Assembly: GCF_014268745.2 (NCBI RefSeq)
Contig: NZ_JABWRB020000006.1
Span: 1 to 64,000, forward strand
From: Pseudomonas zanjanensis
Lineage (GTDB): Bacteria; Pseudomonadota; Gammaproteobacteria; Pseudomonadales; Pseudomonadaceae
Length of the DNA stretch: 64,000 bases
Direction of reading: 5' to 3'
Positions within the stretch are counted from its first letter, which is position 1; the number at the start of each line of letters is the position of its first letter. This document shows, in pieces, positions 1-10,846 of this stretch. A program made the position numbers and the translations under genes. Under the pieces are notes generated by a model. That model did not search any database. It had not been told where the DNA came from and was given only the letters and a program-made list of their open reading frames with translations.

Positions 1-31
1 AAAGCGCTCTCGCCACAGGATCGTCGGGCAC

Positions 32-72
32 AAAAAAGGCGCGTCACCCCCAGTGGATGACGCGCCTTTTTT
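32..72. terminator. Bidirectional intrinsic terminator downstream of pmbA
   Basis: A 15-bp perfect stem (GGCGCGTCA/TGACGCGCC extended by A6/T6) encloses an 11-base loop. T-runs occur on both strands, so it can stop transcription from pmbA (minus strand, ends 14 bases away) and from a convergent gene to the left of the window. Confidence 0.9.
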
Positions 73-85
73 ACACGGTGAGGCG

Positions 86-1432
86 TTAGCTCCCCGCCAC
101 CATCATCCGCTCGATCAGCACCGAGCCGGTGCGGATGTTGCTGCGCAATTCCAGATCGTTGCCCACGGCCACGATCTGTTTGAACATGTCGCGCATGTTC
201 CCGGCGATGGTCACTTCCTGGACCGGGAACTGGATCTCGCCGTTCTCGACCCAGAAACCCGCCGCGCCACGGGAATAATCCCCGGTGACCATGTTCAGGC
301 CGTGGCCCATCAGTTCCGTCACCAGCAGGCCCCGACCCATGCGGCGCAGCAAGGCAGCCTGGTCTTCTTCGCCATGGGTCACGAACAGGTTATGCACGCC
401 ACCGGCATTGGCGGTGCTCGGCATGCCGAGCTTACGGCCCGAATAGGTGCCGAGGATGTAGGACACCAGTTCGCCGTTTTCCACGAACGGCTTGGCATAG
501 GTGGCCAGGCCATCGCCATCGAACGCCGAACTGCCCATGGCCTGCATCAGATGCGGACGCTCGTCGATGGTCATCCATTCCGGGAACAGCTTCTGGCCCA
601 GCGCGCCCTCGAGGAACGACGACTTGCGGTACAAGTTGCCGCCGGACACCGCTGACAAGAAGCTGCCGAACAGTCCACCGGCCAACTCGGCCGAAAACAG
701 CACCGGCACTTCGCAGGTCGGCACCGGCCGCGCGCCCAGACGGCTGGCCGCCCGTTGCGCGGCTTTGCGGCCGATGCTCACCGGGTCCGCCAGCAAGGTG
801 CCCTGGCGGCTCACGTCGTACCAGTAGTCGCGCTGCATCTGGCCGTCGGCTTCGGCGATCATCACGCAACTGAGGCTGTGACGGGTCGATGCATAACCGC
901 CGATGAAACCGTGGCTGTTGCCGTAGACCCGGCAGCCCTGGTGGGTATTGAGCGTCGTGCCGTCGGCGTTCTTGATCCGGCTGTCGGCCTCGAATGCCGC
1001 CGCTTCGCAACGCAGTGCCTGCTCGATGGCCTGCTCTGGGGTGATGTCCCAGGCGTGGAACAGGTCGAAATCCTTCAGTTCCTTGCACATCAGCGCAGCA
1101 TCGGCCAGGCCCGAAGCTTCGTCTTCGGAGGTGTGCTGGGCAATCGCCAGCGCGGCGGCGACGGTTTCGCGGATGGCGTCTGGGCCGCTGGCCGAGGTGC
1201 TGGCCGAGCCCTTGCGCTGGCCCACGTACAAGGTGATGCCAAACCCCTGGTCGCGATTGAACTCGACGGTTTCCACCTCGCGCTGGCGTACCGACGTCGA
1301 CAGGCCCTGCTCCAGGGACACCGCCACTTCGCATGCACTGGCACCCTGGCGCTTGGCCTCGGCGAGGATCTGCTCGACCTGTTCCTGCAGTGCCGGCAAT
1401 GCTTGCGGGCCGACGCTTTGAACTGCACTCAT
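86..1432 (-). CDS. pmbA: Metalloprotease subunit PmbA (TldE)
   Basis: This 448-residue protein is the PmbA/TldE partner of TldD; together they form a cytoplasmic protease that in enterobacteria processes microcin B17 precursor and degrades the antitoxin CcdA. It shows the family layout: an N-terminal mixed domain (residues EVETVEFNRDQG near 55-65) and a C-terminal domain with the conserved HGEEDQAALLRRMGRGLLVTE region. Unlike TldD it has no HExxxH motif, as expected for this subunit. A GTG 12 bases upstream is also in frame, but GGAG lies seven bases before the ATG at 1432, so I chose the ATG. It is divergent from yjgA, with its partner tldD just beyond yjgA. Length matches the E. coli protein (450). 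Confidence 0.95.
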   Translation of the reverse strand: MSAVQSVGPQALPALQEQVEQILAEAKRQGASACEVAVSLEQGLSTSVRQREVETVEFNRDQGFGITLYVGQRKGSASTSASGPDAIRETVAAALAIAQHTSEDEASGLADAALMCKELKDFDLFHAWDITPEQAIEQALRCEAAAFEADSRIKNADGTTLNTHQGCRVYGNSHGFIGGYASTRHSLSCVMIAEADGQMQRDYWYDVSRQGTLLADPVSIGRKAAQRAASRLGARPVPTCEVPVLFSAELAGGLFGSFLSAVSGGNLYRKSSFLEGALGQKLFPEWMTIDERPHLMQAMGSSAFDGDGLATYAKPFVENGELVSYILGTYSGRKLGMPSTANAGGVHNLFVTHGEEDQAALLRRMGRGLLVTELMGHGLNMVTGDYSRGAAGFWVENGEIQFPVQEVTIAGNMRDMFKQIVAVGNDLELRSNIRTGSVLIERMMVAGS

Positions 1433-1540
1433 GGTGTTCTCCACTCAAATTCTGTTTTCGGTGATGGCCATCGAGCGACCGGGCCGGACAAGCGGCCCCC
1501 GACTGGTTATCATGGCGGCGTTTCTTTGCGGACTGCCACC

Positions 1541-2065
1541 ATGGTTGATTCTTACGACGACTCCCTCTACGAGGGTGAAAAAAGCAAATCCCAGGTCAAA
1601 CGCGAGCTGCATGCTCTGGTTGACCTCGGCGAGCGCCTGACAACACTCAAGCCTGACTTGCTGGCCAAACTGCCTTTGACCGACGCCTTGCGCCGGGCCC
1701 TGGCCGATGCGCCCAAGCACACCGCGAATATCGCGCGTAAACGGCACCTGCAATTCATCGGCAAACTGATGCGCGATCAGGACACTGACGCCATCCTGGT
1801 GCTGCTCGATCAACTCGATGCCTCCACCCGACAGTACAACGAACGTTTCCACAACCTGGAACGCTGGCGCGATCGCTTGATCGCAGGCGACGACGGCACC
1901 CTGGAAAAGTTCGTCATCGACTACCCGGAGGCCGATCGCCAGCAACTGCGCTCCCTGATCCGTCAGGCCCAGCACGAACTGGCGCAGAACAAGCCACCGG
2001 CCTCGAGCCGTAAAATCTTCAAGTACATCCGTGAGCTGGACGAGACTCAACGCGGCCTGCGTTGA
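1541..2065 (+). CDS. yjgA: Ribosome biogenesis factor DarP (YjgA)
   Basis: The product has 174 residues and is a DUF615/YjgA family protein that binds 50S assembly intermediates and helps peptidyl-transferase-centre maturation. Visible family features are an acidic N-terminus (MVDSYDDSLYEGEKSKSQVKREL), a helical core rich in Arg/Lys, and the closing segment SSRKIFKYIRELDETQRG. The gene sits between pmbA and tldD facing away from pmbA, a common arrangement in gammaproteobacteria. The start is fixed by the conserved N-terminal sequence; a much longer open frame upstream is the antisense shadow of pmbA. Confidence 0.93.
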   Translation: MVDSYDDSLYEGEKSKSQVKRELHALVDLGERLTTLKPDLLAKLPLTDALRRALADAPKHTANIARKRHLQFIGKLMRDQDTDAILVLLDQLDASTRQYNERFHNLERWRDRLIAGDDGTLEKFVIDYPEADRQQLRSLIRQAQHELAQNKPPASSRKIFKYIRELDETQRGLR

Positions 2066-2106
2066 GCTTCACCCGCTTCACGCCCCTCCACGGGGTGACT
2101 GTTACC

Positions 2107-2193
2107 GTGGCGAGGGAGCTTGCTCCCGCTGGGCTACGCAGTAGCCCAAATGCGGTTGCTACGCAACCGAGCGGGAGCAAGCTCCCTCGCCAC
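2107..2193. repeat. REP pair, GTGGCGAGGGAGC type
   Basis: Two inverted REP units (GTGGCGAGGGAGCTTGCTCC and its complement) face each other across a short spacer between the convergent yjgA and tldD ends. This is REPIN-like organisation. Confidence 0.9.
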
Positions 2194-2218
2194 GACTCAA
2201 GCAAGTCCCCGAATGTCT

Positions 2219-3661
<1,443 letters not shown>

Positions 3662-3666
3662 ATGTT

Positions 3667-4530
3667 TTACGCCTTGAATTCGTCGTCTTGGACAGGCCGC
3701 TGTCGAGCGCCCTGCGAGAAAAAGCGCCGATGGCTGGCCACCGGCATGCGCGCCCTGATGGACGCCTGTTCGCTGCTGTCGCGCTCGGCCACCAGTACGG
3801 CCTCGCCTTGATCCTGTTGCGCCAGCACGCGGCCCCACGGGTCGACAATCGCGGCATGGCCAAAGGTTTCCCGAGGCCCCGGATGCACGCCACCCTGGGC
3901 GGCCGCCAGCACATAGCACTGGGTCTCGATGGCCCGGGCGCGGATCAGCACGTCCCAATGGGCCGCGCCGGTCACCGCGGTAAACGCCGACGGTGCCGTG
4001 ATCAGCTCGGCCCCGGCAGCGCGTAGTTCGCTGTAGAGCTCCGGGAACCGCAAGTCATAACAGACCGTCAGGCCAACGCGGCCGACGGGGGTATCGGCCA
4101 CCACCACGTTGGCACCATAAGCATAGTCATCCGATTCCCGATAACGCCCGCGATTGTCCGCCACGTCCACATCGAACAGGTGCAGCTTGTCGTAGCGCGC
4201 CACGATCTGGCCCTGGTCATCGACCAGCAACGAACAGGCATGGGACCGGCCCTCGGGCTGGTCCTTGGGTGGCAACGGCAGCGTACCGGCCACAATCCAT
4301 AACTTGAGGTCACGGGCGGCCTGTTTCAACCAGGGCAGGATCGGTCCCTGACCAAAGGCTTCGGCACGCCCGATGTCGGCCACGTCCCGCCGCCCCATCG
4401 CCGCGAAATTCTCCGGCAGCACCGCCAGCCTCGCACCGCCAGCGGCAGCCTGCTCCAGCAGCACCCGGGCACGGGCCAGGTTGGCGAGCACATCGCTTTG
4501 GCTGACCATTTGAATCACGGCGACTGGCAT
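3667..4530 (-). CDS. Carbon-nitrogen hydrolase (nitrilase superfamily, Nit/YbeM-like)
   Basis: The product has 287 residues and is a cytoplasmic nitrilase-superfamily amidase. The Glu-Lys-Cys catalytic triad is visible: Glu in LAVLPENFAAMG (about residue 40), Lys in RYDKLHLFDVD (about 111) and Cys in TVCYDLRFPELYS (about 156). In this genomic position, between yhdP and tldD, the family is usually compared with Nit1/YbeM, which removes the useless by-product deaminated glutathione. That substrate is an inference from family and context. GGAAG lies just ahead of the ATG at 4530. An in-frame extension upstream runs into a REP pair and is not credible. Confidence 0.88.
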   Translation of the reverse strand: MPVAVIQMVSQSDVLANLARARVLLEQAAAGGARLAVLPENFAAMGRRDVADIGRAEAFGQGPILPWLKQAARDLKLWIVAGTLPLPPKDQPEGRSHACSLLVDDQGQIVARYDKLHLFDVDVADNRGRYRESDDYAYGANVVVADTPVGRVGLTVCYDLRFPELYSELRAAGAELITAPSAFTAVTGAAHWDVLIRARAIETQCYVLAAAQGGVHPGPRETFGHAAIVDPWGRVLAQQDQGEAVLVAERDSSEQASIRARMPVASHRRFFSQGARQRPVQDDEFKA

Positions 4531-4562
4531 GGTACTTCCCTCACTTCTCGTATCACTCACCT

Positions 4563-4649
4563 GTGGGAGCGGGCTTGCTCGCGAAGGCGGTATGTCTGTC
4601 ACATCAATATTGACTGTGCCGACGCTTTCGCGAGCAAGCCCGCTCCCAC
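4563..4649. repeat. REP pair, GTGGGAGCGGGC type
   Basis: Inverted REP units GTGGGAGCGGGCTTGCTCGC and complement sit between the amidase and yhdP genes, inside a probable operon. Confidence 0.9.
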
Positions 4650-4669
4650 AGGGGATTCGCGCCAACTCG

Positions 4670-7600
4670 TCAAAACGGCTTGTCAAAGGTGATCTTCGGC
4701 TCTTTCCACGGCCCCTTGACGTCGTATCTTACGCTGGCAAAGCGCGCCACGCGGTCACCGATTAGCTTGTCGATCAGAAACAGCGCCCCACCCACCGCCG
4801 GCGCGCCAACGATCAGCGCGGCAATCGGCAGGTTGTTGGTCACCGGAAGCGTCACCAACAGCTTGGCGTCGACCCGGTCGGCCACCATGTCCAGCGTGCC
4901 GTTGAGTTCCAGGTTGCTCGACGGCCCGGTCAGGGTAATGGGTTCGCGGGTCACGTACACCCCGTCGCTCGCCACCAGCAGCCCCTTGACCCGGTCGTAG
5001 CTCAAGCCCTTGCCGAACAGGTCGGAGAAGTCCAGGCGCAAGCGTCGACCGATGGAGTTGAAGTTCAGCAGGCCAAACACCCGTAACGCCCGGGCGCTGC
5101 CTTCGACTTCGACGAACTGGCCCTTGCTCAACGACGCGTCGAGGCTGCCGGAAAAGCGCTTGGTGGCGACCCATGCTGGCGAGCCCGGCCAACGGCCATC
5201 GACATCCAGGCGGAACGCCTGGCTGGTCACGCTTGGCGCAAACCCCCAGCCCTTGAGCACATCGCCCAGGTTCTTGCCGCTGATCCGGCCCTTGTACCAA
5301 CTGCTGGTGGCACCGGGCACGCCTTCCCAGCCGCCACTGCCGTTCAACACCATGCCCTTGAGGCCCATGTCCAAGTTGTTCAGCGCGATACCCTTGGCGG
5401 TCGGTCGCACTTTCAACGACCACGCGCCGATCAGATCGGGGCCCTGGAACAGTTGGTCGATGGCGATATCCATGGCCGGGATCTTGCCGGGATCGACCGA
5501 GGCCAGCGGGTCCGGCGCATTTTCATCCGCCTGGACCGTCGGGTCTGTGGCCGGCAGGCGAACGTAATCAAGCTTGATACCAATCGGTGCGGCCTTGGCG
5601 TCCGGCAGGTTGACGTTGCCCTTGGCCTGCTGGCTGGCGAGCTGCAAGGCCCAGGCGTCCGGCTTGCGGTCCAGTTGCACCGAGGCTTGGTCGAGGGTAG
5701 TGCCCATGGCCGTGAGTTTGCCGACGGTGAGGTCGACGCTGCTGAGCAGTTGCTTGGCACTGCCGCCTGGGTCGTGGCCGGCGTACTTGTTCACCAGGTC
5801 CTGCCAGGGGCTGACGTCCAGTTCCGGCAACGTGCCACGCAGCCGCAGGCCCTTGGCGCCCGGCAACACCGCATCGCCGGCGCCCAGCAACAATTCGCCG
5901 CGACCGTCAGCGACTTTCCCGCTTGGCGCGGCGTACGTGAAGCTGGCGAGGTCGCCATAGTCGGCCCAATAACGCCGCTCCGGCCCTTGCAAGGTCATGC
6001 GAAACACCGTGTCACGCCCGACGTCGGCGGCCATGCCGAAGGGGGCCGGCAGGTCGATGGCCACGCCCTTGAGGCTGGAACTGACCGACAACTGGCTGTC
6101 GGCGCCGTCGAGGATCACTTGTAACTGGTAGGGCACGACGCCGGAGACCGGCAGCGGTTGGGTGACATTCAGCCAACTGGTGAGTTTCTTGACCTCCACT
6201 TGCCCAGACGCGGTGACCCGCGTATTGAGCGCACCAGCACGGCCCTCGGCGAAAATCTGCGCGGTCACGGGGCGGTCGAATGCCCGGGCACTGATGCCCT
6301 TGCCGCTCAGGCCCTTGTGGCTGTCGAAGCGGAAATCACCCTTGAGCTGGGTCAGCTCCAACGCCGGTTCGCTGAGTTTGAGCCGGGCCTTGTCGGTGGC
6401 GAAATCCACCTGGATCTTCGGCTGCTCGCCTTTGACCAGCGGGATATCGAGCTTCACGCTGCCGTTCAGGTCGCCCTCGCCTTCCCAGCCGGCGAACGTC
6501 TCCGCCGTACCGATGGGCGCGGTCTGGAGGATTTTCAGGCCGTCGCCCAGCCCGCCGGCGAACCCGCCGTCCAGCAGCAGATGGGAACTCTGCCCGGTCG
6601 GTACGTGGGGAATGTTCACCGAAATATCCCTGACCTGAGTATCGAGCAACTGCCCTTGGCTGGCGAAGATGCGCACGCCGCTGTCTTCGACGAAGACATC
6701 GCCGCTGACCTTGCTGACCGAAGGCCAGCCCGGCTGGAACGCCAGCTCGGCGTCATGCACCTTGAAAAACAGACTGATGCTGCGGTCCGCGTCCCCGGCA
6801 CCTTTGTTCAACGAGCCTTGGTACTGGAAAAAACCCTCGTCCACCGCGCCCTTGACGATGGCCGTGCGCAGCCACTCATCCAGCGCCGGGCTGAGCACAG
6901 CCGGCAGGTACTTGGCGGTGTAGCGCCCATCGCCGTCCACCAGGCCGACCCGCAGGTCCATGTAGTCCTCCTGGCTATGGTCGAAATGCAGGCGGATCAG
7001 GAAGTCGCCAGCAATCCGGCCCTCCTCGCCCAGCACTTTCAGGTACGGCGCGATCAGGGTGAAGCCTTGCTTGTCGAGCTTCCAGGTCAGCCGGGCGTTG
7101 GCTTGCAGGTACTGCCAGGGCTTGGCGAAGATCGGGTCCAGGTGCAGGGAAAAGTCCTTGCTGTCCATGCGCAGCTCGCCGCCGCCCAGGTCGCCGCTCA
7201 GGCTCCCGGAGACGTTGCGCGCCGCCGGGGCGCCGCGATAGGCATTGAAACCGACAGTGTCCAGGTTGGTGGCGAAGCTGATTTTCTGGGCGCCGGTGTT
7301 CTGCGGCCGATAGTCCAACAGCACGTTGCGCAGGGCGCCGGTCACCTTGAGCCGGTCAATCGTCGTGGCCAGGCCTTCGGGCAAAGGCGCCAGGGCGTTG
7401 AGCAACGGCGTAAGCGGAGTCAGGTCCAGGCGATCGGCCTGCAGGTGCCAACGCTCCTCGGCCTGCTCGGTGGCGGCGCTTTGTTGCAGTTGCAGGTGCG
7501 ATTCCCAGCGGGTTTCGCCCAGGTTCATCGCCAGGGAGTCGAAGGTCGCGGTGAACCCTTGGCTGCCGCGCTGGAAGTACGCATTGAGGGCCAGGTTGTG

Positions 7601-8473
7601 GATCTGCACCGGCTTGCGCTCGCCATAGGCGCCGTCGAGCTGCGGCGCGTTCAGGCGCATGGCCGCGCTTTGCACCGTGCCCTCGCCCCAACTGAGCCAG
7701 AATTCGCCGCCGGCCTGGATCCGGGAAAAATTCCATTGCTGGGTCAGGCGCTTCGGCAGCCATTTGGACCAGTCGCTTTGCGGCAGGCTCAAGTAGGCGT
7801 CGGCCTGGCCATTCTTCCAGTCGCTGGCGCGCAGGCGAGTGCGCAGGTTGATCGCCACCGGCTGGCCGTCGGGCAGGGTCAGGCGTGCGTCCAGGCGCTG
7901 GCGGGAGGCGCCGGTGCGCAGGCTCAAGCCGACGTAGGTCAGGGTCAGTGGGGGCTGCTCGACGGGTTGCAAGGTCACCTGGCTATCGAGCACCGAGAGC
8001 CTTGAAACCATTTGCATGCGTTCGAGCAATTGCTGCGGATCGAGGGGCTGATCGTCCTTCACCGGCAGGCCTTCCAGGGCCCACTTGCCGTCGGCGCCTT
8101 CCTTGAGGCTGATCTTCAGGCCGCTGACTTCCAGGTGGGCGATGCGCACCTGCCGCGCCAACACGCTGTCCCACAGGCCGGGCACGGCCCGCACCTGATC
8201 CAGGTGCAAGGCGTTGGGGCCCTCGCCAACCACCACGTCGCGCGCCGCCACGATCGGCGCCAGGGCGTCCCAACTGCCGTCGAGACTGCCGATGTGCACG
8301 GGCATGCCCATGGCCGCGCCGGCGCGGGCCTCGACCTCGGCGCGGTATTCGGCCACCAGCGGGACCAGCTCGCGACCGAGGCTGACGTACAACGCCAGCA
8401 GCACCAGCAGCAGCGCGCAAAGCCCCAAGCCCCAACGAGTCAGCGTCGCGATCAAGCGTGTCAGACGCTCCAT
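4670..8473 (-). CDS. yhdP: AsmA-like envelope protein YhdP
   Basis: This is a 1267-residue member of the YhdP/TIGR02099 family, very large bridge-like proteins anchored in the inner membrane and implicated in phospholipid transport to the outer membrane. A single membrane helix lies near the N-terminus (LIATLTRWGLGLCALLLVLLA is part of it), followed by a long beta-rich periplasmic region. The C-terminal AsmA_2-like domain contains NLELNGTLDMVADRVDAKLLVTLPV, followed by a hydrophobic stretch. The ATG at 8473 (MERLTRL) is preceded by AGGGGAG with nine-base spacing and preferred over an upstream TTG. It follows rng by 60 bases on the same strand, matching the mre-maf-rng-yhdP order seen in many gammaproteobacteria. 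Confidence 0.94.
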   Translation of the reverse strand: MERLTRLIATLTRWGLGLCALLLVLLALYVSLGRELVPLVAEYRAEVEARAGAAMGMPVHIGSLDGSWDALAPIVAARDVVVGEGPNALHLDQVRAVPGLWDSVLARQVRIAHLEVSGLKISLKEGADGKWALEGLPVKDDQPLDPQQLLERMQMVSRLSVLDSQVTLQPVEQPPLTLTYVGLSLRTGASRQRLDARLTLPDGQPVAINLRTRLRASDWKNGQADAYLSLPQSDWSKWLPKRLTQQWNFSRIQAGGEFWLSWGEGTVQSAAMRLNAPQLDGAYGERKPVQIHNLALNAYFQRGSQGFTATFDSLAMNLGETRWESHLQLQQSAATEQAEERWHLQADRLDLTPLTPLLNALAPLPEGLATTIDRLKVTGALRNVLLDYRPQNTGAQKISFATNLDTVGFNAYRGAPAARNVSGSLSGDLGGGELRMDSKDFSLHLDPIFAKPWQYLQANARLTWKLDKQGFTLIAPYLKVLGEEGRIAGDFLIRLHFDHSQEDYMDLRVGLVDGDGRYTAKYLPAVLSPALDEWLRTAIVKGAVDEGFFQYQGSLNKGAGDADRSISLFFKVHDAELAFQPGWPSVSKVSGDVFVEDSGVRIFASQGQLLDTQVRDISVNIPHVPTGQSSHLLLDGGFAGGLGDGLKILQTAPIGTAETFAGWEGEGDLNGSVKLDIPLVKGEQPKIQVDFATDKARLKLSEPALELTQLKGDFRFDSHKGLSGKGISARAFDRPVTAQIFAEGRAGALNTRVTASGQVEVKKLTSWLNVTQPLPVSGVVPYQLQVILDGADSQLSVSSSLKGVAIDLPAPFGMAADVGRDTVFRMTLQGPERRYWADYGDLASFTYAAPSGKVADGRGELLLGAGDAVLPGAKGLRLRGTLPELDVSPWQDLVNKYAGHDPGGSAKQLLSSVDLTVGKLTAMGTTLDQASVQLDRKPDAWALQLASQQAKGNVNLPDAKAAPIGIKLDYVRLPATDPTVQADENAPDPLASVDPGKIPAMDIAIDQLFQGPDLIGAWSLKVRPTAKGIALNNLDMGLKGMVLNGSGGWEGVPGATSSWYKGRISGKNLGDVLKGWGFAPSVTSQAFRLDVDGRWPGSPAWVATKRFSGSLDASLSKGQFVEVEGSARALRVFGLLNFNSIGRRLRLDFSDLFGKGLSYDRVKGLLVASDGVYVTREPITLTGPSSNLELNGTLDMVADRVDAKLLVTLPVTNNLPIAALIVGAPAVGGALFLIDKLIGDRVARFASVRYDVKGPWKEPKITFDKPF

Positions 8474-8533
8474 GTCAGTGGGCTCCCCTGGCAAAGACAA
8501 TCAAATCCGCGGGCCCGCCGCTTCCCAAGCTCT

Positions 8534-9991
8534 TCAGAGCAACACCACGTCGTATTGTTCCTGGGAGTACATGGTTTCGACCTGGAAGCGAATCGTGCGT
8601 CCGATAAACGCTTCCAGCTCCGCGACATTGCCTGACTCCTCATCGAGCAGACGGTCCACCACTTTCTGGTTCGCCAACACTCTATAACCGGTCGCCTGGT
8701 AGGCGCGCGCCTCCCGGAGGATTTCCCGGAAGATTTCGTAACACACGGTTTCCGGGGTCTTCAGCTTGCCGCGCCCCTGGCAACTGCTGCACGGCTCGCA
8801 CAGCACCTGCTCGAGGCTTTCGCGGGTACGCTTGCGGGTCATCTGCACCAGGCCCAGTTCGGTGATGCCGATGATGTTGGTCTTGGCGTGATCGCGTTCG
8901 AGTTGTTTTTCCAGGGTCCGCAGTACCTGGCGCTGATGCTCTTCATCTTCCATGTCGATGAAGTCAATGATGATGATCCCCCCCAGGTTGCGCAGGCGCA
9001 GTTGCCGGGCGATGGCCGTGGCGGCTTCCAGGTTGGTCTTGAAGATGGTTTCTTCCAGGTTGCGGTGGCCGACGAACGCCCCGGTGTTGACGTCGATGGT
9101 GCTCATGGCTTCGGCTGGATCGACCACCAGGTACCCGCCCGACTTGAGCGGCACCTTGCGCTCCAGGGCCTTCTGGATTTCGTCCTCGACGCCGTACAGA
9201 TCGAAAATCGGCCGCTCGCCAGGGTAATGCTCGAGACGGTCGGCGATCTCCGGCATCAGTTCGGCGACGAACTGGGTGGTTTTCTGGAAGGTTTCCCGGG
9301 AATCGATGCGGATCTTCTCGATCTTGGGGCTGACCAGGTCACGCAAGGTTCGCAGCGCCAGGCCCAGGTCTTCGTAGATCACGCTGGGGGTGGCGATGGT
9401 CTTGATCTGCGCGGCGATCTGGTCCCAGAGCCTTCGCAGGTAACGGATGTCCATGAGGATCTCATCGGCCCCGGCCCCTTCAGCGGCGGTGCGCAGGATG
9501 AAGCCACCGGTTTCCTTGATGCCCTCTTTTTCCACGCAGTCGCTGACCACCTGCTTGAGGCGCTCGCGCTCGGCTTCGTCTTCGATCTTCAAGGAAATAC
9601 CCACATGGGCGGTACGCGGCATGTACACCAGGTAGCGCGACGGGATCGACAGTTGCGTGGTCAGGCGCGCGCCCTTGGAGCCGATGGGATCCTTGGTGAC
9701 CTGCACCACCAGGCTCTGGCCTTCATGCACCAGCGCGCTGATGCTCTCCACGGCCGGCCCTTCGCGCATGGAGATTTCCGAGGCGTGGATAAATGCCGCG
9801 CGGTCCAGGCCGATGTCGACGAAGGCCGCCTGCATGCCCGGCAGCACCCGCACGACCTTGCCCTTGTAGATGTTGCCGACGATGCCACGTTTTTGCGTGC
9901 GCTCGACGTGAACCTCTTGCAACACGCCGTTTTCAACCACCGCCACGCGCGATTCCATCGGCGTGATGTTGATCAGGATCTCTTCACTCAT
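8534..9991 (-). CDS. rng: Ribonuclease G
   Basis: This 485-residue endoribonuclease of the RNase E/G family processes the 5' end of 16S rRNA and some mRNAs. An N-terminal S1-like domain (VVENGVLQEVHVERTQKRGIVGNIYKGKV) is followed by the catalytic DNase-I-like domain. The metal-binding aspartates occur in VDVNTGAFVG (about residue 300) and IIDFIDMEDEEH (about 344). The zinc-link cysteines are in CEPCSSC (about 399). There is no long disordered C-terminal scaffold, which distinguishes it from RNase E. The start at MSEEILINITPMESRV fits the family; upstream in-frame sequence reaches into maf and is not coding. Confidence 0.96.
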   Translation of the reverse strand: MSEEILINITPMESRVAVVENGVLQEVHVERTQKRGIVGNIYKGKVVRVLPGMQAAFVDIGLDRAAFIHASEISMREGPAVESISALVHEGQSLVVQVTKDPIGSKGARLTTQLSIPSRYLVYMPRTAHVGISLKIEDEAERERLKQVVSDCVEKEGIKETGGFILRTAAEGAGADEILMDIRYLRRLWDQIAAQIKTIATPSVIYEDLGLALRTLRDLVSPKIEKIRIDSRETFQKTTQFVAELMPEIADRLEHYPGERPIFDLYGVEDEIQKALERKVPLKSGGYLVVDPAEAMSTIDVNTGAFVGHRNLEETIFKTNLEAATAIARQLRLRNLGGIIIIDFIDMEDEEHQRQVLRTLEKQLERDHAKTNIIGITELGLVQMTRKRTRESLEQVLCEPCSSCQGRGKLKTPETVCYEIFREILREARAYQATGYRVLANQKVVDRLLDEESGNVAELEAFIGRTIRFQVETMYSQEQYDVVLL

Positions 9992-10047
9992 GGCAGGGTC
10001 TCGTTCAGGCATGTTCACGATAATGGCCGCATCAAGTCGGACGGCGC

Positions 10048-10644
10048 TCAGCGCACGCTCAAGGTTTGCCAACAGGGTATGCCGAAATGGCCCAGCAGTT
10101 CTGCGGTTTCGCACAGCGGCAGGCCGACCACGGCCGAATAACTGCCTTCCAGCCCGGCGACGAACACCGCGCCCAGCCCTTGGATACCATAGCCGCCCGC
10201 CTTGTCCCGGGGTTCGCCGCTGGCCCAATAGGCCAGCGCTTCCTGCTCGGTAATGGGTCGGAAACGCACCCGGCTGCGCACCACCCGGGACTCGCAGCGC
10301 AAGCCGTCCAGCACGGCAATGGCGGTCAGCACCTCATGCTCGCGACCGGACAGGCTCAGCAGCATCGACAAAGCGTCGGCCTGGTCCATGGGCTTGCCGA
10401 GAATCCGCCCCTCCAGCACCACGGCGGTGTCCGCCCCGAGCACGCAGCCATCCACACCGGGTTGCAGCGCACGTAGCCCAGCCTCGGCCTTGCCACGCGC
10501 CAGACGCTCGACATAGGCCGATGGGGTTTCGTGGTCCAGGGGAGTTTCGTCGATGTCCGCGCCGACGGCGGTAAAGGGCACGCCAATCTGCGTGAGCAGC
10601 TCACGCCGACGCGGCGAGCCTGAGGCGAGGTAAAGCGGTTTCAT
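10048..10644 (-). CDS. maf: Maf-family nucleotide pyrophosphatase (YhdE type)
   Basis: This 198-residue Maf protein is predicted to be a dTTP/UTP pyrophosphatase that removes non-canonical or excess nucleoside triphosphates. Diagnostic motifs are the N-terminal LYLASGSPRRRELL, the central VLGADTAVVLEG, and GREHEVLTAIAV. The ATG at 10644 is preceded by GGGAGA; an adjacent upstream TTG is also open. It lies between mreD and rng as in most pseudomonads. Confidence 0.94.
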   Translation of the reverse strand: MKPLYLASGSPRRRELLTQIGVPFTAVGADIDETPLDHETPSAYVERLARGKAEAGLRALQPGVDGCVLGADTAVVLEGRILGKPMDQADALSMLLSLSGREHEVLTAIAVLDGLRCESRVVRSRVRFRPITEQEALAYWASGEPRDKAGGYGIQGLGAVFVAGLEGSYSAVVGLPLCETAELLGHFGIPCWQTLSVR

Positions 10645-10674
10645 CAAGACATCTCCCTAACGCGACCGGCTTTT

Positions 10675-10803
10675 GTGGCGAGGGGATTTATCCCCGTTGG
10701 GCTGCGCAGCAGTCCTAAAGCAGTGAACTCAATCTTCCTGGCACACCTAGTTGCCTGGCTTGGGGCTGCTACGCAGCCCAGCGGGGATAAATCCCCTCGC
10801 CAC
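10675..10803. repeat. REP pair, GTGGCGAGGGGATTTATCC variant
   Basis: Inverted arms GTGGCGAGGGGATTTATCCC and complement with a GGGCTGCGCAGCAG extension lie between mreD and maf. The core differs from the GAGGGAGC units elsewhere in the window, so this is a third REP subtype. Confidence 0.85.
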
Positions 10804-10846
10804 AGGGATGTAAGTCATCAAAAAAAGTGTCGATATCCTGCGCGAA

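Noticed and set aside
6158..8005. 615-codon open frame opposite yhdP
   Set aside because: Antisense shadow of yhdP; composition typical of the complementary strand of GC-biased genes.
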